Position numbers and translations under genes: made by a program
Source of the DNA: Ligula intestinalis
Taxonomy: Eukaryota; Platyhelminthes; Cestoda; Diphyllobothriidea; Diphyllobothriidae
DNA length: 64,000 nucleotides
NCBI GenBank assembly: GCA_036362985.1
Contig: JAYGXS010000002.1
Span: forward strand, 90,559,232 to 90,623,231
Reading direction: 5' to 3'
Notes under the pieces: model-generated
The model's input: only the letters and a program-made list of their open reading frames with translations
What the model was told of the DNA's origin: nothing
Database searches by the model: none
Shown: positions 1 to 10,374 of the stretch, in pieces
Layout: each line of letters starts with the position of its first letter
Numbering within the stretch: position 1 is the first letter of the stretch

Positions 1-1385
1 AGTCAGTGTGCTAAACCGAACCTACCGATGAGGGGGTGGCAGTGGCCCTTGGCAAAGCTGGGCTGTGTGTAGGCGGTGCTAAGTCAGGCCTGAGGGTGCC
101 TTTGTAAAGACAGCTGCCTATATGTACGGTCCGAAATTGACTGTGTGCAGGTGCACTGAAATCATGCGAATCCTCATGTACTTCCGTAAGCGCGTGCGGG
201 ACATCTTAGTTGGAACCGCCCAGGTCACGTCAGTCACGGTGTACAGACTCATCACCAGTTAACTGACAGGCTCTGACAACCCGTTAACGTAAATGAAGGA
301 AAGAAGCGGAAGTGGGGCTGTCGTTAGGTCGTCTGCCTGCGTGAGAAATAAGCACATAACTCGGTAGAATAGAGTTGACGCAAGTGAATATAACATGGGT
401 CGATGGGAGCCGGGGCATGCAAGGCTGTCAAATGACAGGATTACTTGTTTCTACTTGAAAGTAAGGATAACTTAGCCTGTATAGTAGTCTGCGTCTACAT
501 GAAACCCAGACCGGCAAAAGTAGTTTAGATAGTGCACCTCATATACCACTAGTGCCAGCATTTTGTCCTATAAAAGCTAAGGTTACAAGGGATTTTGGGG
601 CTGAGGAAATAGGACAGGCAGTGAAGAAAATGCATAGAAGTAAGTATAACATGAAAAATGTAGTCGAGTTTGTTTCCCGCGGCCGCTAGGAGTAAGTTGT
701 TCCGCATGTAAATTGAAGGTGTGCACGGCACTTCGCGCAGCAGACTATACTAATCTAACTCTAGAACGGTAAGTTGGACCTCAGATAAGTTGAAGTAAAT
801 AACCTCCTTACCACCATTTCTACTTTTCAGGGATTTCTAGAAACCTGCATTTTGAAAATCGGGTTTTCCCGCAATACGTTAAACGATAATACAGATTAGA
901 GAAATCTACAGATATAAACAAATACAATTTCTAAATACATTAAAATAAAATGCATATAGCGGTTACTAAAGTATATTCCACTGCCTATCCTCATATCCTA
1001 CCCATAAAAACCTATAACCACCGTTTTCGTAGGAATGCATGCAGGCAGTAGGGATGAATGAGGTCACTACATAAATTGCTGTTGCCCCAGACCCCATTAA
1101 ATGTAGTCTAATGCATGTAGGTCCTGATGTTTGTGCCACAAAGAAGACGGGGGTGGAGTTTTTAGCTGTGTATATTGAGCCCAGATTCACCTCTGATAAT
1201 CTTGGCTTTTTATCACCATCTGGGCCCGCTGAGTGCGAGAGTAGAGATGAGGTAGAGGCAGCAAAAGTCCACCTCATAGTTAACAAATTCACGTCCAATT
1301 AGCCCTGTGAGCTAGCCTTGTGGGTCAATGCTGGGCGTCGTCTTTGGCGACAATCGAACCAGCAGATGTGTCGGCGTTGGATTTA
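1..1385. other. Unassigned intergenic sequence
   Basis: I recognise no gene, RNA or mobile element here. Open frames on both strands are short (up to about 110 codons), overlap each other and match no family I know. The segment lies downstream of the last CRAMP1 exon identified, so undetected 3' exons of that minus-strand gene could be here, but I cannot support any. Confidence 0.5.
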
Positions 1386-1390
1386 TACAT

Positions 1391-1500
1391 CTGCCAAATT
1401 TGAAGATGCTCTTTGGGATAAAAAGTAACTTTAATGAATGAATTTTCGAGTTTGGCGCACCAACTCGTCTTCGGGCTAACAGGAAAATTGCAATGAACAC
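1391..1500 (-). repeat. PLE terminal repeat, left inverted copy, with hammerhead-like core
   Basis: Read on the minus strand, this stretch is about 85-90 percent identical to 2085-2185 on the plus strand. The two copies face each other around the PLE endonuclease fragment at 1530-2010. Inverted long terminal-repeat-like flanks (pLTRs) are typical of Penelope-like elements. Positions 1438-1479 carry a hammerhead-like arrangement: CCGAAGA, a hairpin, then GAAA-AT-TC. The CUGANGA core has U4 changed to C, so this copy should be inactive. Confidence 0.6.
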
Positions 1501-1529
1501 TCAAGCGCCCAAAACAAATACATGGTAAG

Positions 1530-2010
1530 TCCTCCCCTACACAGGGAATGTGTCTGAAATCGTTGAAAGACACTTGCGGAAACATCAAATAAAGGTGATA
1601 CACAAACCGGCGGCCACTTTACGCACCCAGCTAGTAGAACCTAAGGATAGGGTCAGCTACCTCAATAGGAAAGAAGCCATCTACAAAATTCCATGCAGAG
1701 GTTGTGGGCTGTATACGGTGGCCAAACATGAAGATCCGTCTCCACATGCATCCACGAGCACCAATTGGCCGTGAAGAGACGTGACCCTTTTTCCGAAGTG
1801 GCTATCAATTGCCTCACCACAGGACACGCTTTTGCATGGGATAAAACACGCATCGCCGGAGTTTGCCCCTCCAAAAATGGCTGAGAATTCCTCGGAGCCA
1901 TGCATTCCGACGATTCATGCATCAACCGGTAAGTCGAGTTGGATGGTATTTATAAGCACGTCAAAGAACGAGGGAAAAACAGAGGCCGCACAACAGACAC
2001 TAACTGAGGC
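1530..2010 (+). pseudogene. Penelope-like element, C-terminal GIY-YIG endonuclease fragment
   Basis: The translation begins with the linker typical of PLE polyproteins (PYTGNVSEIVERHLRKHQI), followed by a segment reading YLNRKEAIYKIPCRGCG. The fragment at 51622-52016 has the matching YLDRKEVIYKIPCGGC. After a frameshift near 1700-1720 the endonuclease continues as HEHQLAVKRRDPFSEVA and ends with a WDKTRIAG-like tail. These are the zinc-binding CxxC part and the GIY-YIG-type nuclease that PLEs carry downstream of the reverse transcriptase. The RT itself is absent, so this is a 5'-truncated, frameshifted remnant. It is flanked by inverted terminal repeats. Confidence 0.75.
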
Positions 2011-2079
2011 CACACCCACCAATCACGTCTCACCCTATACGATTATTAATTTTTCCGGCAGTTTTGACATTTTAGTTGT

Positions 2080-2190
2080 TCAGTGCACTTTTCCAGTTAG
2101 CCTGAAGACGAGTTGGGGCGCCAAACTCGAAAATTCACTCATTAGAGTTGCTTTTTATCCCAAAGAATATTTTCTTCAAATTAAAATTTA
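2080..2190 (+). repeat. PLE terminal repeat, right copy, with hammerhead-like motif
   Basis: This is the partner of the inverted repeat at 1391-1500. CTGAAGA lies at 2102-2108 and fits the hammerhead consensus CUGANGA. A GAGTTGG / CCAAACTC hairpin follows, then GAAA at 2129-2132 and AT-TC, with the predicted cleavage after C2136. The two-base self-complementary stem III matches the minimalist dimer-type hammerheads described for PLEs. Stem I pairing is not convincing, and the base of stem II has an unpaired C. Confidence 0.55.
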
Positions 2191-2357
2191 ATGAGATGCG
2201 TGTGTTCCAATCTGCCGAATTTACGTGTATTTACTGCATTGCCCGAATGGGGGAGCGTGTTTCGGTTCGTGACTATGTGGACGCATGCGCGTGGGTGTTT
2301 GAGTAAATGCAAGCGATTTTTGCAAAACGATTACTCGTGAGAGAGGCGGGTGTCCTT

Positions 2358-2420
2358 CAGTTCAGGTCAGGTCAAGTCAAATTTATGAAAGGAAATATAG
2401 GCAAACGCCTTTGAACTCTC
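2358..2420 (-). repeat. LINE-A 3'-end-like fragment
   Basis: The stretch with a (GGTCA)n-like run followed by a segment ending in GCCTTTGAACTC resembles the LINE-A 3' UTR end at 44742-44800 (minus) and 42555-42608 (plus). Both of those have CTGA repeats next to AAATA and the same GCGCCTTTGAACTCCC block. Only the tail is present. Confidence 0.4.
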
Positions 2421-2569
2421 TCTTGGTACATAGGATTTATGAAATGCATCGGCACAGCCGAACATTCCAAAGAAGTCGTCGACACAATTGTAGACGACAG
2501 CTCTCTTGTTTCAGGTTTATAAAGGGAAATGTAGGGCGGCTATGAAATGTAAAGGTTCAACAGAAGATT

Positions 2570-2890
2570 GCAAAAGAGTGGCGTTGCCAGTAAATGGAAC
2601 TGGATAGAAAGAGCAGACAGTGAAAAAACTCCGTAGGCATTGCTCATAAATTCTAGAGGTGAATGACATTTGAGGAAGCTTAAGGAGAAAAACTGTCGCC
2701 CGTGGGGGGGGGGGGGGGGGTATCTGCACAATCGGATGGTCTGCCGCTGAGAGTGTTTGAAGTATGTCAGGAGGAGCCCATCACTGTTTTTATCAATACC
2801 CTAAGGGTCACACGAGGAGAGGAGCTCTGAGGTCACGAGAGCATCACCGAGTGTCAGAGATGCCCTCATCTTATGGCCTTTCTGGGTACC
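2570..2890 (+). repeat. Dispersed repeat of unknown class, copy 1
   Basis: This stretch is clearly similar to the reverse complement of 32745-33060. Shared blocks include GTGGCGTTGCCAGTAA, GGAGAAAAACTGTC, GGTCACACGAGGAGA and CATCACCGAGTGTCAGAGATG, in the same order. It contains a run of 17 G at 2704-2720 where the other copy has a shorter G-rich stretch. No coding potential is convincing, so it may be a SINE or a UTR piece of a larger element. Confidence 0.6.
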
Positions 2891-3574
2891 GAGTCTGCCG
2901 TCCAGGAGACGAAACAGAAGGCCCCTCAGCAGTCGGTTATGGATGGCCATAAGATTGAAGTTCAAACCACCTTAGTCGTATTACATGATAAATACTGTCG
3001 TGCATCTCATATGGTCTAAATCCATTCATGCTGAAATGTTAAGCTGATTCACAAAGCAGGATTTGTTGATGAACGCTCATCGATCCTAACGGAACCCACT
3101 CGTCTTGTTCTCCCTTGAGGCTCACGTTCAAGCCCCGTCAGCAGCTGATCGGCGACTTGCGGTTCAGGTGGATGATCATTCCCAGCAAAGAGAAGGGGGA
3201 CTGAAATGGCCATTTCTTGTGCATAAGCCGTCATCAGCCAGTCCTACTAAATCCAGTTGGGTAAGCAATCAGTCTAGAATCCAACTACCTTACCCATTTC
3301 ATCAATACGCTTTTGGCAGATTTGAATGATTTATTTGGTAGGACTTTCTTTAGAGGTCATACTTACTTTTTACTTATATTAATGAACTACTTTAATATTG
3401 TCAGTAACCCTATGTTCTCTTTATCGTTAAATTCCAATAATATAAGGTCGAATTTCCATGAAAAGGCATCAGCCACCTGAGCAGCAGGAGTTTATGTTGA
3501 TGGAGTTGATTATAATTAGCTCATTAAAACAAGTATAGGCGGCTTTAATTTAATATTCTTTGACCACTTTCAAC

Positions 3575-3734
3575 ACAATTAAACAGAGAATTAAATGTGC
3601 AACCACCAATTTTGTAAGGCAGTTGGGCGGGTGGAATAGATATGTAGGCGGCCCACAATTAAACAGAGAATTAAATGTGCAAACAGCAATTTTGTAAGGC
3701 AGTTGGGCGGGGGGAATGGATATGTAGGCGGCCC
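3575..3734 (+). repeat. 80-bp tandem duplication (two units)
   Basis: Two head-to-tail units (3575-3654 and 3655-3734) differ at only a few positions. Each starts with ACAATTAAACAGAG and ends with GTAGGCGGCCC. The similarity suggests a recent duplication. The downstream edge abuts the tRNA-like repeat at 3770-3885. Confidence 0.85.
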
Positions 3735-3769
3735 TACCAGACATTTTGCCATTTATTTTACCCAAGTGT

Positions 3770-3885
3770 AAGGAACTCGGCGATCTCGGCTGGATTCGAA
3801 CCCACGACAGCAATGAAAAGCTTAAGTATAGGCAACGCTGTGTATTGCCGCCTGGCCTGCGTGACACCACCGGAAAACGTGAATT
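3770..3885 (-). repeat. tRNA-derived SINE-like repeat
   Basis: On the minus strand a perfect RNA polymerase III B box (GGTTCGAATCC, 3792-3802) sits 18 nt after an ACTTAAGC anticodon-loop-like element. The preceding block CAGCGTTGCCTATACTTAAG matches CAGCGTCGACTTTACTTAAG in the copy at 4055-4150. I see no complete cloverleaf with a paired acceptor stem, so I call it a SINE or degenerate tRNA relic rather than a tRNA gene. Confidence 0.5.
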
Positions 3886-4054
3886 GAATAAAGGGCGTGA
3901 GAGACTGATAGCTATTTGGTGTCTTCTAGACTGACTGCTTAGGGAATCCTGCTTGGGCAATCAAGTTACTAAAACTGTATTGGCGGATTCCACACAATCA
4001 AATAGGCTGGGCAGATGAATTGATCCAAATGCTATTAAGCTCACGATTTCCGTA

Positions 4055-4150
4055 GGGCCCTCGTAGCTCGGATGGTTACAGCGTCGACTTTACTTAAGCC
4101 TAGCTCTTACTTTCATGCTTTGCAATCCCACCCACGGCATCGAAGTTTTC
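4055..4150 (+). repeat. tRNA-derived SINE-like repeat
   Basis: A D-arm/A-box-like segment (GTAGCTCGGATGG) is followed by GCGTCGACTTTACTTAAGCC and a decayed B-box region (TTTGCAATCCC). The spacing from ACTTAAGC to the B box equals that of the repeats at 3770-3885 and 46790-46885. The CTTAAG loop would give a TAA anticodon, which suggests a tRNA-Leu ancestor. That assignment is inference. Confidence 0.5.
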
Positions 4151-4823
4151 GCAATTTAGGTCAAATAGACGACCGAAGTAATTTTCAGGGTGTTGCTGAC
4201 CTGAAGGCAGACAATTGCATCAGAGACGACCTCAATGCACCTCATTCAAAATGTGTTCTCACACGGCTAATAAGCCACAAAATAGCCATTCCATTATCCC
4301 TCGTGCTTGTCCGTAACGTATTTCTGCCTAAGCTTGCATGCACTGCGTTTCCCCATTATAGATGGATGACTGAACACGCGGGTGCCCAGCGGGACAGGCA
4401 CACGAGTCTCTTACGTGGTAAGTACCAAACCACACAGGCGGTGAACGAACTGTTTGGACGTCCCCTTTTATCGGACTTGGTGATGCAGTCGTGTTCTTAA
4501 TATGAGTAGACCGATGTTTGGTGTCCCGGCCAAAGCGAGGGTCGCTTTTCGGAGTGTATTTCAGACGTCAAAGTGTACTTTTCCAGATGGCTGTCACTAG
4601 GTACACTGACTGAAAGAACTTAGAAGTTAACACTGACATCCACAAAGCTGTATAACTGCGACGTTTTGGCGGAGACTTAACAAAAAGTGGTCAGTAAGAT
4701 GAAAACGGGAGAGTAAGTCTCGAAATATTTTGAGAAGACTCGATGTGAAGCCTCTGGGCTTTTAGCATGAACTAAAAAAAGAGAATAGGTACAGAAGGGA
4801 GGTCAGAAGGTCAAGAGACTTAC

Positions 4824-5014
4824 AATGCGTTCAACGGGGTACATCCACTTCGCCTCAACCAGGCTGATAACGTCGGAGAGCTGACGGTTGATATCAACGC
4901 GCAGGCGTAGACGAGGGTTCTGCTCAGCCTCAAGAACACGCCAAGCCACGATCTGACTGGCAGGAACCAATTCAATCCACACATCCTCCGGAAGCGTGAA
5001 CTCCTGGGCGGGAG
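4824..5014 (-). CDS. CRAMP1: CRAMP1 (Cramped) exon E, conserved region after the SANT domain
   Basis: Between an acceptor (AATATAG, intron side at 5015) and a donor (GTAAGT from 4823) lies a 191-nt exon encoding EFTLPEDVWIELVP, then NPRLRLRVDINRQLSD and EAKWMYPVERI. In animal Cramped proteins the same position has a short proline-rich linker, a PIELQP-type strand, then AQNPRLRMIVELHRKVSSLIEFLKQKW-like sequence. The alignment is continuous. The exon begins in phase 1 and joins exon D with an alanine codon without disturbing the frame. It ends in phase 0. The long, poorly conserved C-terminal part expected in the family was not found further left. Confidence 0.85.
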
Positions 5015-8000
5015 CTATATTTTGGGAGCCAGGTAAAGGCAGGCAACAGCAATGAGACGATAAATGTTGCGTATGCGTCAAGTGAAAAAGGGGTAAATTG
5101 AAAAGAGGGATGCCTACCGGAAATTTTATTGATCTGCTTCAGCGCGGGACACACCGGAGTGCGAAGGAGAAAACGACGACCATTGTGTTTTACACATGTC
5201 GACCTAAAAAATGCACTTGTTTGTATTCTGATGTATTCAAGCGCATGTAGGAAATACTTTGAGCGTTCACTGACGATTAGAATATTAAGCCCAACAAGTT
5301 TACTTGCTGCCAAACTACTGGCAAAAAAGTGCCAAAAAAATAGCAACTCATGTATCCGTTTGTCGATACCTAACTGGACAACCGATTTTCTCGCCTACGT
5401 TTTAATGAACACAGTCTCTTGTATTGTCTCAAGGAGAAAACTTAATCCGTTTCTCGGAATACTTCCCAGTCATCTGGAAACTCTCTCATTTGAAGTAAAG
5501 TTTGTCATGTTTTTCGTCGTTTTCATGAGACCTTTGGGGCTACGTTATGCACACACGGAGCAGTGCAACCTCTGAGCGGATAACTTACGAAGCGAGTCTG
5601 AGCTACAGGATCTTAGTAGCCTGACAGGGCAATCCTGTACTTTGGCGTAAAACAGTCCGCAAGATGAAATTTATCCCAACTTGGGTTTCAAAGATTTGGC
5701 ACTGTGCCAAACTCTTTTAGTGGTTTTTGGGGTCCCACTTTTAGCCTCATTTTGTAGAAAATCCTTCTGGTCCAACAGCGGCCACTTGTCTTGCATCTGT
5801 ATTACTTATCATCACTTCGGTAAGCTTAATCGATCAGTTATTAGCCCTAGGTGATAGCTAGGATTACCCTTGTTGTACTAACATAAGCCTTAAATTGGTT
5901 TGCGGTAATAGTTGAGTAAAATAAAATCAACTGAAGTTTTTTTCTAGTTAAAGTGCTAGCAGGGACAAAATAATATACACACGTAGGAAATGTTCCCAGT
6001 TCTCTGACCGCTTGCTGAACGTAACTGACATGGGTTTGGGCCATTTGTCTGTTAGATTACTAAGGAGCACAGCTTCTTGGTGCAGTAGTCGCCGGTTATT
6101 AAGTCCACGGTTAATAGGCCCAGCCACGTATTAAGCCCAAATCAGCTTGGGACGGAATTTTACATAACAAAATCCGCCGGCTAATAAGCCCAGTCGCCGG
6201 TTACAAAACCCAGTTTTCCAACAGGAGAGTGAGATTCTTATCTCTCTGCGTGCGCAACTGGTTACATAATTTTGGCCAGTCTTACGCAAAACAAGATGCC
6301 GGATGTGATTTGTTTTAATTTTTCAAGTTAAATTTTGCGAAACGCTGTTCGGACAGCAGCAGAGCATTTGCGATTGAAGTTTCCTCCAAAACAACTGACA
6401 GTAAACAGCTTTTTTAAACGTGTCGCAAGTCATTTTTTTGGTTTTTGTTATAACGTAAAATACAGACAAAAAACATTCTTTTCTTGTACACAACCAACCT
6501 CTACACATAATAATACATAGCTGTATAGTGCCTATAGTGCGTTTGCTAATCATGAAGTAGGACTCTCCGGTTAGTGCGCCTGCCGCTTATTAAGCCCAAT
6601 TTGGTCTGGGCCCGAGGTGGGCTTAATAACTGGCGACTACTGCAGTTCAAATTGGCCCTTGGGGGGGATAGAGAAGGCTACGGTAGCATGCCTTTCAATA
6701 CTAATGGTAAACTGAAAATGTACCCACTTCAGTGTCCTGGTTTGTCATTGGCGAATGCGATGAGTACCTCAGTGCTCTACAGTTACGCGTGAGTTTTAAA
6801 GGCTCTGCGGCATGGATTACTTAGACGGGGAGAGGCAAAGAAGTCTACGTTAAAGTGGATGACGGCAACTACGGCCGTTGACCTCTGAAAATTTGCATAC
6901 GGCTCGAAAGTCAAAGCGGACTTCTAAAACATGCTGTCAACTGTATGCTTGAGTTGCAGGTAGCAGCACCGGTTGGTAGGGTGGCTGATAGTCACTTCTA
7001 CGATTGCGTAGTAAACGCCTAAGATGTCAGTAGGAGAAAATACTTTGATACAAAAAATAACAGAAATGTGAGTAGATGCATTTTATCAAGTCAACAAGTG
7101 TCTCCTTCAACCAACCCGTAGTGGACAAGTTCGTTGAGTTTCTCCCCAAGTCGGTTGTCCAGAGCTACAATTACGAGCAAAAAAAGGGAAGATTAGGTAA
7201 GATAGTAGTAGCGTCCATAGCCAAACGATGATTGCAATTAAGATGGGCTTACTGCTACATTTTCTGCCTGGATTTTTATCTACCTTCAATCAAACCAGTC
7301 GTCTTAATTGGCTGATGGATGCTGTATTTAGCGGTCTGCCTTCAGTGCACGTCATGGTTATCAACCAACCTCATCTCCATAGGAAAGCTAACACCCAATT
7401 GTTCCGGCACCCGATTTAATCAAGCTCAAATGTCGCTCGCGGGGCCACAGTGCGTATAAAAAGTGGATATTTCAGTTTAGAGAGAAGTACATACACTGGG
7501 AGAAAAACATGTTTTGTCCCTAGGTCAGTTCGCGGGGGCATTCGCGCGGCAAATGGTTTTTTTTTCTTCAGAAAACCAACCTGAGTTTAAAGCTTTCGCA
7601 TTCCCTGGTCGTCCGTCTATTTTGGGGAGTGTGATAGCCGGAAGCTGGGTGAAAGGCGAACTAAGTATCGATGTGTATCGAATGGTCTCGCGGTTCACCT
7701 GCCGATGGCAGGGCAAAGAGGCATGTCGTATAAAAGGATGTATGTTTTATACTGATTAAGTTCTAGGAAAGAGAACCGTTATATGAGGCTTATCGGTGTC
7801 TTTGTATATCCTGCTTCAGGCAAGAGGGAGCGAAGGTGTCCATTGTGCTTTATTGCGTTTGGCGAAGGCCAAACGGGTCTTTACAGAGTTAGCCGGAATA
7901 ATCGAGGCTAACCAAACAACGCACATGCATAACACTGAATGAGCATCAATTTATATCCCGTCGCTATTTATACGTTTGTTACATCAAGAACTTAAAGGTG

Positions 8001-8207
8001 TGGAGTAAAAATTTGTATTTACGTTAATCAGGGTCTGACGCTACAGAACATCATTATATCGACTGTAGTTTGAACTGCAGACATCAACAACGACGTTTAT
8101 TTAACTCAAAACCGAAATCCTTGCAAGAGATGACAACTGCGGGAACTGCGAACTGCTCGAATCTTGGTATACAGTCCGGTAGTCCATCAACAAGCGCAAT
8201 GCCTTAC
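5015..8207 (-). other. CRAMP1 intron with a MITE-like insertion
   Basis: This 3.2-kb intron separates exons E and D. Apart from the inverted-repeat element at 6085-6640 I see no recognisable feature. Long frames such as the one at 5129-5575 on the plus strand have no family resemblance and are taken as chance. Confidence 0.6.
6085..6640. mobile_element. MITE-like DNA element with terminal and subterminal repeats
   Basis: The ends are inverted: GTAGTCGCCGGTTATTAAG at 6085 matches the reverse complement of the right end (GTAGTCGCCAGTTATTAAG reading leftward from 6640). Both ends are bordered by TGCA (6081-6084 and 6641-6644), which could be a 4-bp target duplication or an extension of the TIR. 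Inside, the motif TTATTAAGCCCA recurs near 6130, 6185 and 6590, giving subterminal repeats. No transposase is encoded in the 556 bp, so it would be non-autonomous. I cannot assign a superfamily. Confidence 0.65.
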
Positions 8208-8292
8208 CGTTCTCATATTCCGTACTGAGACTTTGACTGAGCAGGGGAAGTAGTCGCATGGGTGGGACGGCCAGTAACAATTTCGATGACAA
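8208..8292 (-). CDS. CRAMP1: CRAMP1 exon D
   Basis: This 85-nt exon lies between an acceptor (GGTTAG, at 8293-8294) and a donor (GTAAGG from 8207). It encodes LSSKLLLAVPPMRLLPLLSQ followed by SLSTEYEN. In vertebrate CRAMP1 the same place, just after the SANT region, reads LRIKAPMCRALKKLCD-like, with the same hydrophobic-P-x-x-R-x-L-x-x-L pattern. Its last base completes an alanine codon with exon E, so D-to-E phase is consistent. It starts in phase 0, whereas exon C leaves one base over, so a further small exon is expected between C and D. Confidence 0.65.
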
Positions 8293-8344
8293 CTAACCTG
8301 ATTGTCCCGTAATTGTCCCGCCAACATCCAACACCGATGGTGGA

Positions 8345-8600
8345 GTCGCGGAAATTAATGTACTTATTTACTTACTTACTTGTACTTGCTACGGCTGTGA
8401 TCATGCCTGATCTAGTCGGCCTCGATGATGTCACTGACGGTACCTCTCCATGCGTGACGATTGGCGGCAGTGGATCTAGAGAGCTCTACCCAGTCTCTTC
8501 TCCAGCGCCGGAGACCGAATACCGAAGGTTCAAGAACCACTTCCGTGTCATGACGGACTGAGTCGAGCCAGATTTTGAGTTGACTACCTCTTCGACGTTT
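8345..8600 (-). mobile_element. RTE-type LINE, 3'-terminal fragment
   Basis: The minus strand encodes RRRGSQLKIWLDSVRHD, then FGLRRWRRDWVELSRSTAA and NRHAWRGTVSDIIEAD before a stop. This is the C-terminal signature of RTE-like LINEs of flatworms. A microsatellite-like (AAGT)n tail follows at about 8345-8385. The piece lies in the intron between CRAMP1 exons C and D. Confidence 0.65.
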
Positions 8601-8970
8601 CTTTAAACAACACTTTGAATTTACCGTCCGCTTAAATGATGGGGCTCTTAAGCGATGAACTGTGTAAGGTAGCTGAACCAAACAGGGGATATCTCTGCAT
8701 TTTAGGGTTTTGAGACTTAAGCCACCTATCACAGGTTTTGCAGCTAACACAGAAATCGGAAAAATAAGTGCGAGAGTGGCAATTGAAGATCCGAGGGATT
8801 TCTGACTCAACCGAGTCGCGATTTGGATGCTTATTAACTTGTACATACCTATGTATGCAAACGTCTCATTCTTACCGTAAGACTACGGCAGGAAAAGTAG
8901 GCTGATGGACCAAAATCAAGTAAACGGGAAAAATAGTTAGGCCAGATGGACAAAAAACGGAAAGACTCAC

Positions 8971-9406
8971 CTTTCTTTATTCTTGAACGCATAATTGACC
9001 AGTTAACTAGAGCATACACCTCCCTGACATGTTGCGGCACACCATCTGGGTACTTGATGTAACGACGAAGTTTGTGCCAGGTCTGTTGGTAAAATAGACG
9101 AACCTGATCTCGTGTGCGACCACCGGCCGCGGCGTTCAGATCCTGCAGTGGAAACGCCGGGGCACCAGGCAATGCTGAGGGCAACGATGATGGCTGACCG
9201 ACAGGAGGGGCCAGTGAGCATCCAGCAGTAGATGGTGGAGCATTGGCCATATTCTGAAGGTTATGCGCACCCGCTATGGGCGTAGACAGTGAATCGACGA
9301 CACTCGGTTGTGCACAGTTGGACGTCAGCAGGGTGTCACAACCTGAGGTGCCACGATGGCCACGGGAGCGGATGAAGCGCGTCAATTCGGTGAAGTTCCG
9401 TCCGTA
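8971..9406 (-). CDS. CRAMP1: CRAMP1 exon C, most of the SANT/Myb-like domain
   Basis: The exon runs from an acceptor (ACTACAG, 9407-9409) to a donor (GTGAGT from 8970). It opens with YGRNFTELTRFIRSRG, the second part of the SANT domain. A proline- and alanine-rich insert of about 80 residues follows, then RTRDQVRLFYQQTWHKLRRY and EVYALVNWSIMRSRIKK. Cramped proteins of animals carry KxxDQVRxFYYRTWHKIxKYI and ELYGLIxYGELRKKI at this place. Cramped is a nuclear chromatin factor, known in Drosophila as a Polycomb-group-linked activator of histone H1 genes. The insert between the two SANT halves is longer than in vertebrates. The exon leaves one base over at its 3' end. Confidence 0.9.
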
Positions 9407-9693
9407 CTGTAGTTAACATGATATAATTACAGACTACTGTAGGCTAATTTAGTAGCACAAATTAATAGATGTAATGAGTCGGGAGACAGTTGGACAAACA
9501 TGTATAGGCTTGCACGGAATTGAATATTTTTCTTCAGAATATTATCGATAGAATATAACGTTTCAAAAATTTGAGTCGGGAATTAAGACTGGAATTCTTC
9601 AAGCCAGTTAACTGAAGGTCAAGTTCATTAATTAATTGAACAGATAATCACATCTTACTATGAGGCTGCAACCACTTCGGAATTAATCAATGG

Positions 9694-10012
9694 ATAAGGA
9701 AGAAGACGTGTCGAGCACCGGATCAATTGATTTGTTGCCCTGAGCCTTCGAATTCTTACAGGAGTCCATCTTCAGAGGTGAGAAGTAGCAACCAAAAAGA
9801 GGGTATTTAAAGTGGCCATAGGCTAATCAACTGTCAGAAATCATCAGGTTGTCAAGAGGTTAGGAACAGCAATCAAAAGGGGTGGTGGAGGGCAATTAGC
9901 TGTCAGTGGAATCGCGGCTACCTCTCATCTTTGAAGATGGACATCTGTAAGCGTTCAAAAACTCGGGAAAATAAATCAATTGATCCGGTGCTCGACACGT
10001 CTTCTTCCTTAT
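9694..10012. repeat. Large inverted repeat in a CRAMP1 intron
   Basis: The 40-nt arms 9694-9733 and 9973-10012 are perfect reverse complements (core GTGTCGAGCACCGGATCAAT). Weaker complementarity continues inward to about 9795 and 9917, including CTTACAG..GTCCATCTTCA. The loop is about 120 nt. The right arm overlaps a minus-strand open frame (9918-10184, 88 codons) that I do not recognise and that is not needed to join CRAMP1 exons B and C. Confidence 0.85.
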
Positions 10013-10374
10013 ACATGCAGATACCTGGAACGTGAACCTTTTCATTCATTCGGGAATTAAGCAATCTCTGGTAGACAGTGGCTTGTTTGCGACTCCTAAT
10101 ATCAGACGACTGTGCAAATATACCTGTCTGCACTAATTCCAGTACAGATAGCAGCAAGTCTTGCCGATTACACAGAGAGCACACGATACTGAAACCGTAA
10201 TTCAGCTGCGCGCGACGCTGCTTTACTACGAATAATACATTTGCTTAGCCTTCTATAGGTTTTAAACGCTATTCCATGTTAAGCTTAAGATTTACGTGCA
10301 AAATGAATAATGTATGAGCATAGCAGAGTAAAAGGCAAAATTAATGGAAAGGTAGTGGTTCAATCAAAGCGTAC

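Noticed and set aside
9918..10184. 88-codon minus-strand ORF considered as an extra CRAMP1 exon
   Set aside because: CRAMP1 exons B and C join in phase without it, and its 3' part lies in the inverted repeat; kept only as part of that repeat.
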